From Algoriphagus locisalis (GTDB lineage: Bacteria > Bacteroidota > Bacteroidia > Cytophagales > Cyclobacteriaceae), in contig NZ_FPBF01000004.1 of the NCBI RefSeq assembly GCF_900116615.1, positions 62,001-126,000 on the forward strand: a DNA stretch of 64,000 bases. The letters are read 5' to 3'. The position numbers and the translations under genes were made by a program. The notes below the pieces were generated by a model, which saw only the letters and a list, made by a program, of their open reading frames with translations, had not been told where the DNA came from and searched no databases. Below, piece after piece: positions 63,378 to 64,000 of the stretch (position 1 is the stretch's first letter; each line of letters opens with the position of its first letter).

Positions 63378-64000
63378 TCAGAGTACAATATTTTCAATTT
63401 GGTAACCCATCTCTTGATCAATTGAAAAACTTTCCAGATCGGGATCGATATCAACTACTTGCAGAACCAATTCTCTTGGTCTGTTATCAACATAACTGTC
63501 AGCGGCGTGCGGGATCGAGATGCCAGTGATTTCTTCTATTAGCGAAATATTCACCTGATAGGTTGCCGCCTTTGAAAACGCCTGAAATAACCTATCTTCC
63601 TCAGTAAAATGCTCAAGCTCTTCAACAGTGCCATCTTCTACAAGCAATTTCTTTTGGCACATTAAAAAACCAGCGCGATAGAGCTTCCCATCATCTTTCA
63701 GGAAAACAACAACCTTCCAAAAATAAAGCGGGATCTGGATATCCACGTTTTTTACCTGGGTAACAAAAAAGGGATCGCTTTTCATCAAAACCGGCCCTGT
63801 GAAAACGTTGATTTTCAAACCCTTTTTCGCAGTTTCCTTATGCAAAATATAATCTTCCAAACTTCTCCAAACATCTCTATTCAAATCTTTGTGCTGAGGG
63901 ACAGCATTCGGAAAATAAAACGTGGAATTTGCAGCATTATATGCTATTGCCGAACTTTCTCCCCACTGAACATCTTCTCTCTTTGTAAGGTGTCCTCGAT
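63378..64000 (-). CDS. DNA/RNA non-specific endonuclease, 5'-truncated by window edge
   Basis: The frame runs to the window edge with no start needed. At the edge is RGHLTKREDVQWG, with the catalytic His of the DRGH motif (the Asp codon is cut, and the two visible bases fit GAT), and then FYFPNAVPQHKDLNRDVW with the metal-binding Asn. Further on VFTGPVL and the FWKVVVFL strand complete the Serratia-type nuclease fold. A C-terminal ~60 residues continue past the fold. No secretion signal can be judged. It is followed by the EAD-like gene in the same operon. Confidence 0.85.
   Translation of the reverse strand, partial: RGHLTKREDVQWGESSAIAYNAANSTFYFPNAVPQHKDLNRDVWRSLEDYILHKETAKKGLKINVFTGPVLMKSDPFFVTQVKNVDIQIPLYFWKVVVFLKDDGKLYRAGFLMCQKKLLVEDGTVEELEHFTEEDRLFQAFSKAATYQVNISLIEEITGISIPHAADSYVDNRPRELVLQVVDIDPDLESFSIDQEMGYQIENIVL

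Noticed and set aside
1..64000. CRISPR array
   Set aside because: No regularly spaced repeats with unique spacers; the only tandem array (57893-57976) has no spacers.

Overview
The window looks like chromosome of a Bacteroidota bacterium, most likely a marine-type Cytophagales member (Cyclobacteriaceae, Algoriphagus-like). This is inferred from two SusC/SusD receptor pairs, a FecI/FecR-type regulatory pair, RteC-domain proteins, a Bacteroides-style MobABC mobilisation module, the fused hisIE, the TTTG-N19-TAnnTTTG promoter in front of the tRNA gene, and mostly A-rich rather than Shine-Dalgarno-rich start regions. The genus is not proven by anything visible here.

1-29.5 kb is mostly core genome. 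It holds an aldo/keto reductase, a Tat-exported Dabb protein, an S41 lipoprotein protease, the distal histidine genes hisH-hisA-hisF-hisIE behind a phenylalanine hydroxylase gene (two copies of a ~143-bp repeat sit between the his genes), a plsC-type acyltransferase broken or regulated by a -1 frameshift at an A AAA AAG heptamer, a CBS-domain cysteine synthase/cystathionine beta-synthase, and an apparent operon EVE-hypothetical-pyrR-pyrB-ABC exporter. Further on are a PolX whose polymerase active site is substituted, an ECF sigma/membrane protein pair, clpC, and the cluster WbqC-YrdC-Nudix / mltG-thioesterase-YihY. An orphan promoter-to-terminator unit at 7.8-8.0 kb is a candidate small RNA.

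29.5-37 kb is an integrative mobilisable element downstream of tRNA-Ser(TGA): tyrosine recombinase, a RhuM-Fic/Doc cargo protein, a TraG-like coupling protein, a MobB relaxase, a MobA accessory protein, a candidate oriT with two palindromes, and small cargo ORFs, one interrupted by an in-frame stop. It has no mating-pore genes and would need a helper.

37-58 kb is accessory. First comes a sigma/FecR/STN-SusC/SusD/secreted EEP-family phosphodiesterase locus. Next is the most unusual operon in the window: a single 521-residue protein with a Crp-like sensor and helix-turn-helix at the N terminus and a complete class I terpene synthase at the C terminus (DDxxD, Arg sensor exactly 46 residues before the NSE triad, terminal RY), followed by two RteC-domain paralogues and a small membrane protein. 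Divergent from it are a MauE/DoxX-like membrane protein and a 93-residue exported peptide with a CX7C pair; convergent with these is a TlpA-like (CTHS active site)-SusC-SusD operon. I propose that these form one regulated envelope/secretion locus, which is inference.

58-64 kb is repeat-rich and mobile: a 21-bp tandem repeat, palindromic dispersed repeats, a 96-bp long-hairpin element, a small HTH regulator behind a 24-bp palindrome, a complete IS21-family element with 5-bp target duplication, and, at the right edge, a DNA/RNA non-specific endonuclease (cut by the window end) with a downstream protein ending in an effector-associated-domain-like module, which suggests a defence or conflict system.
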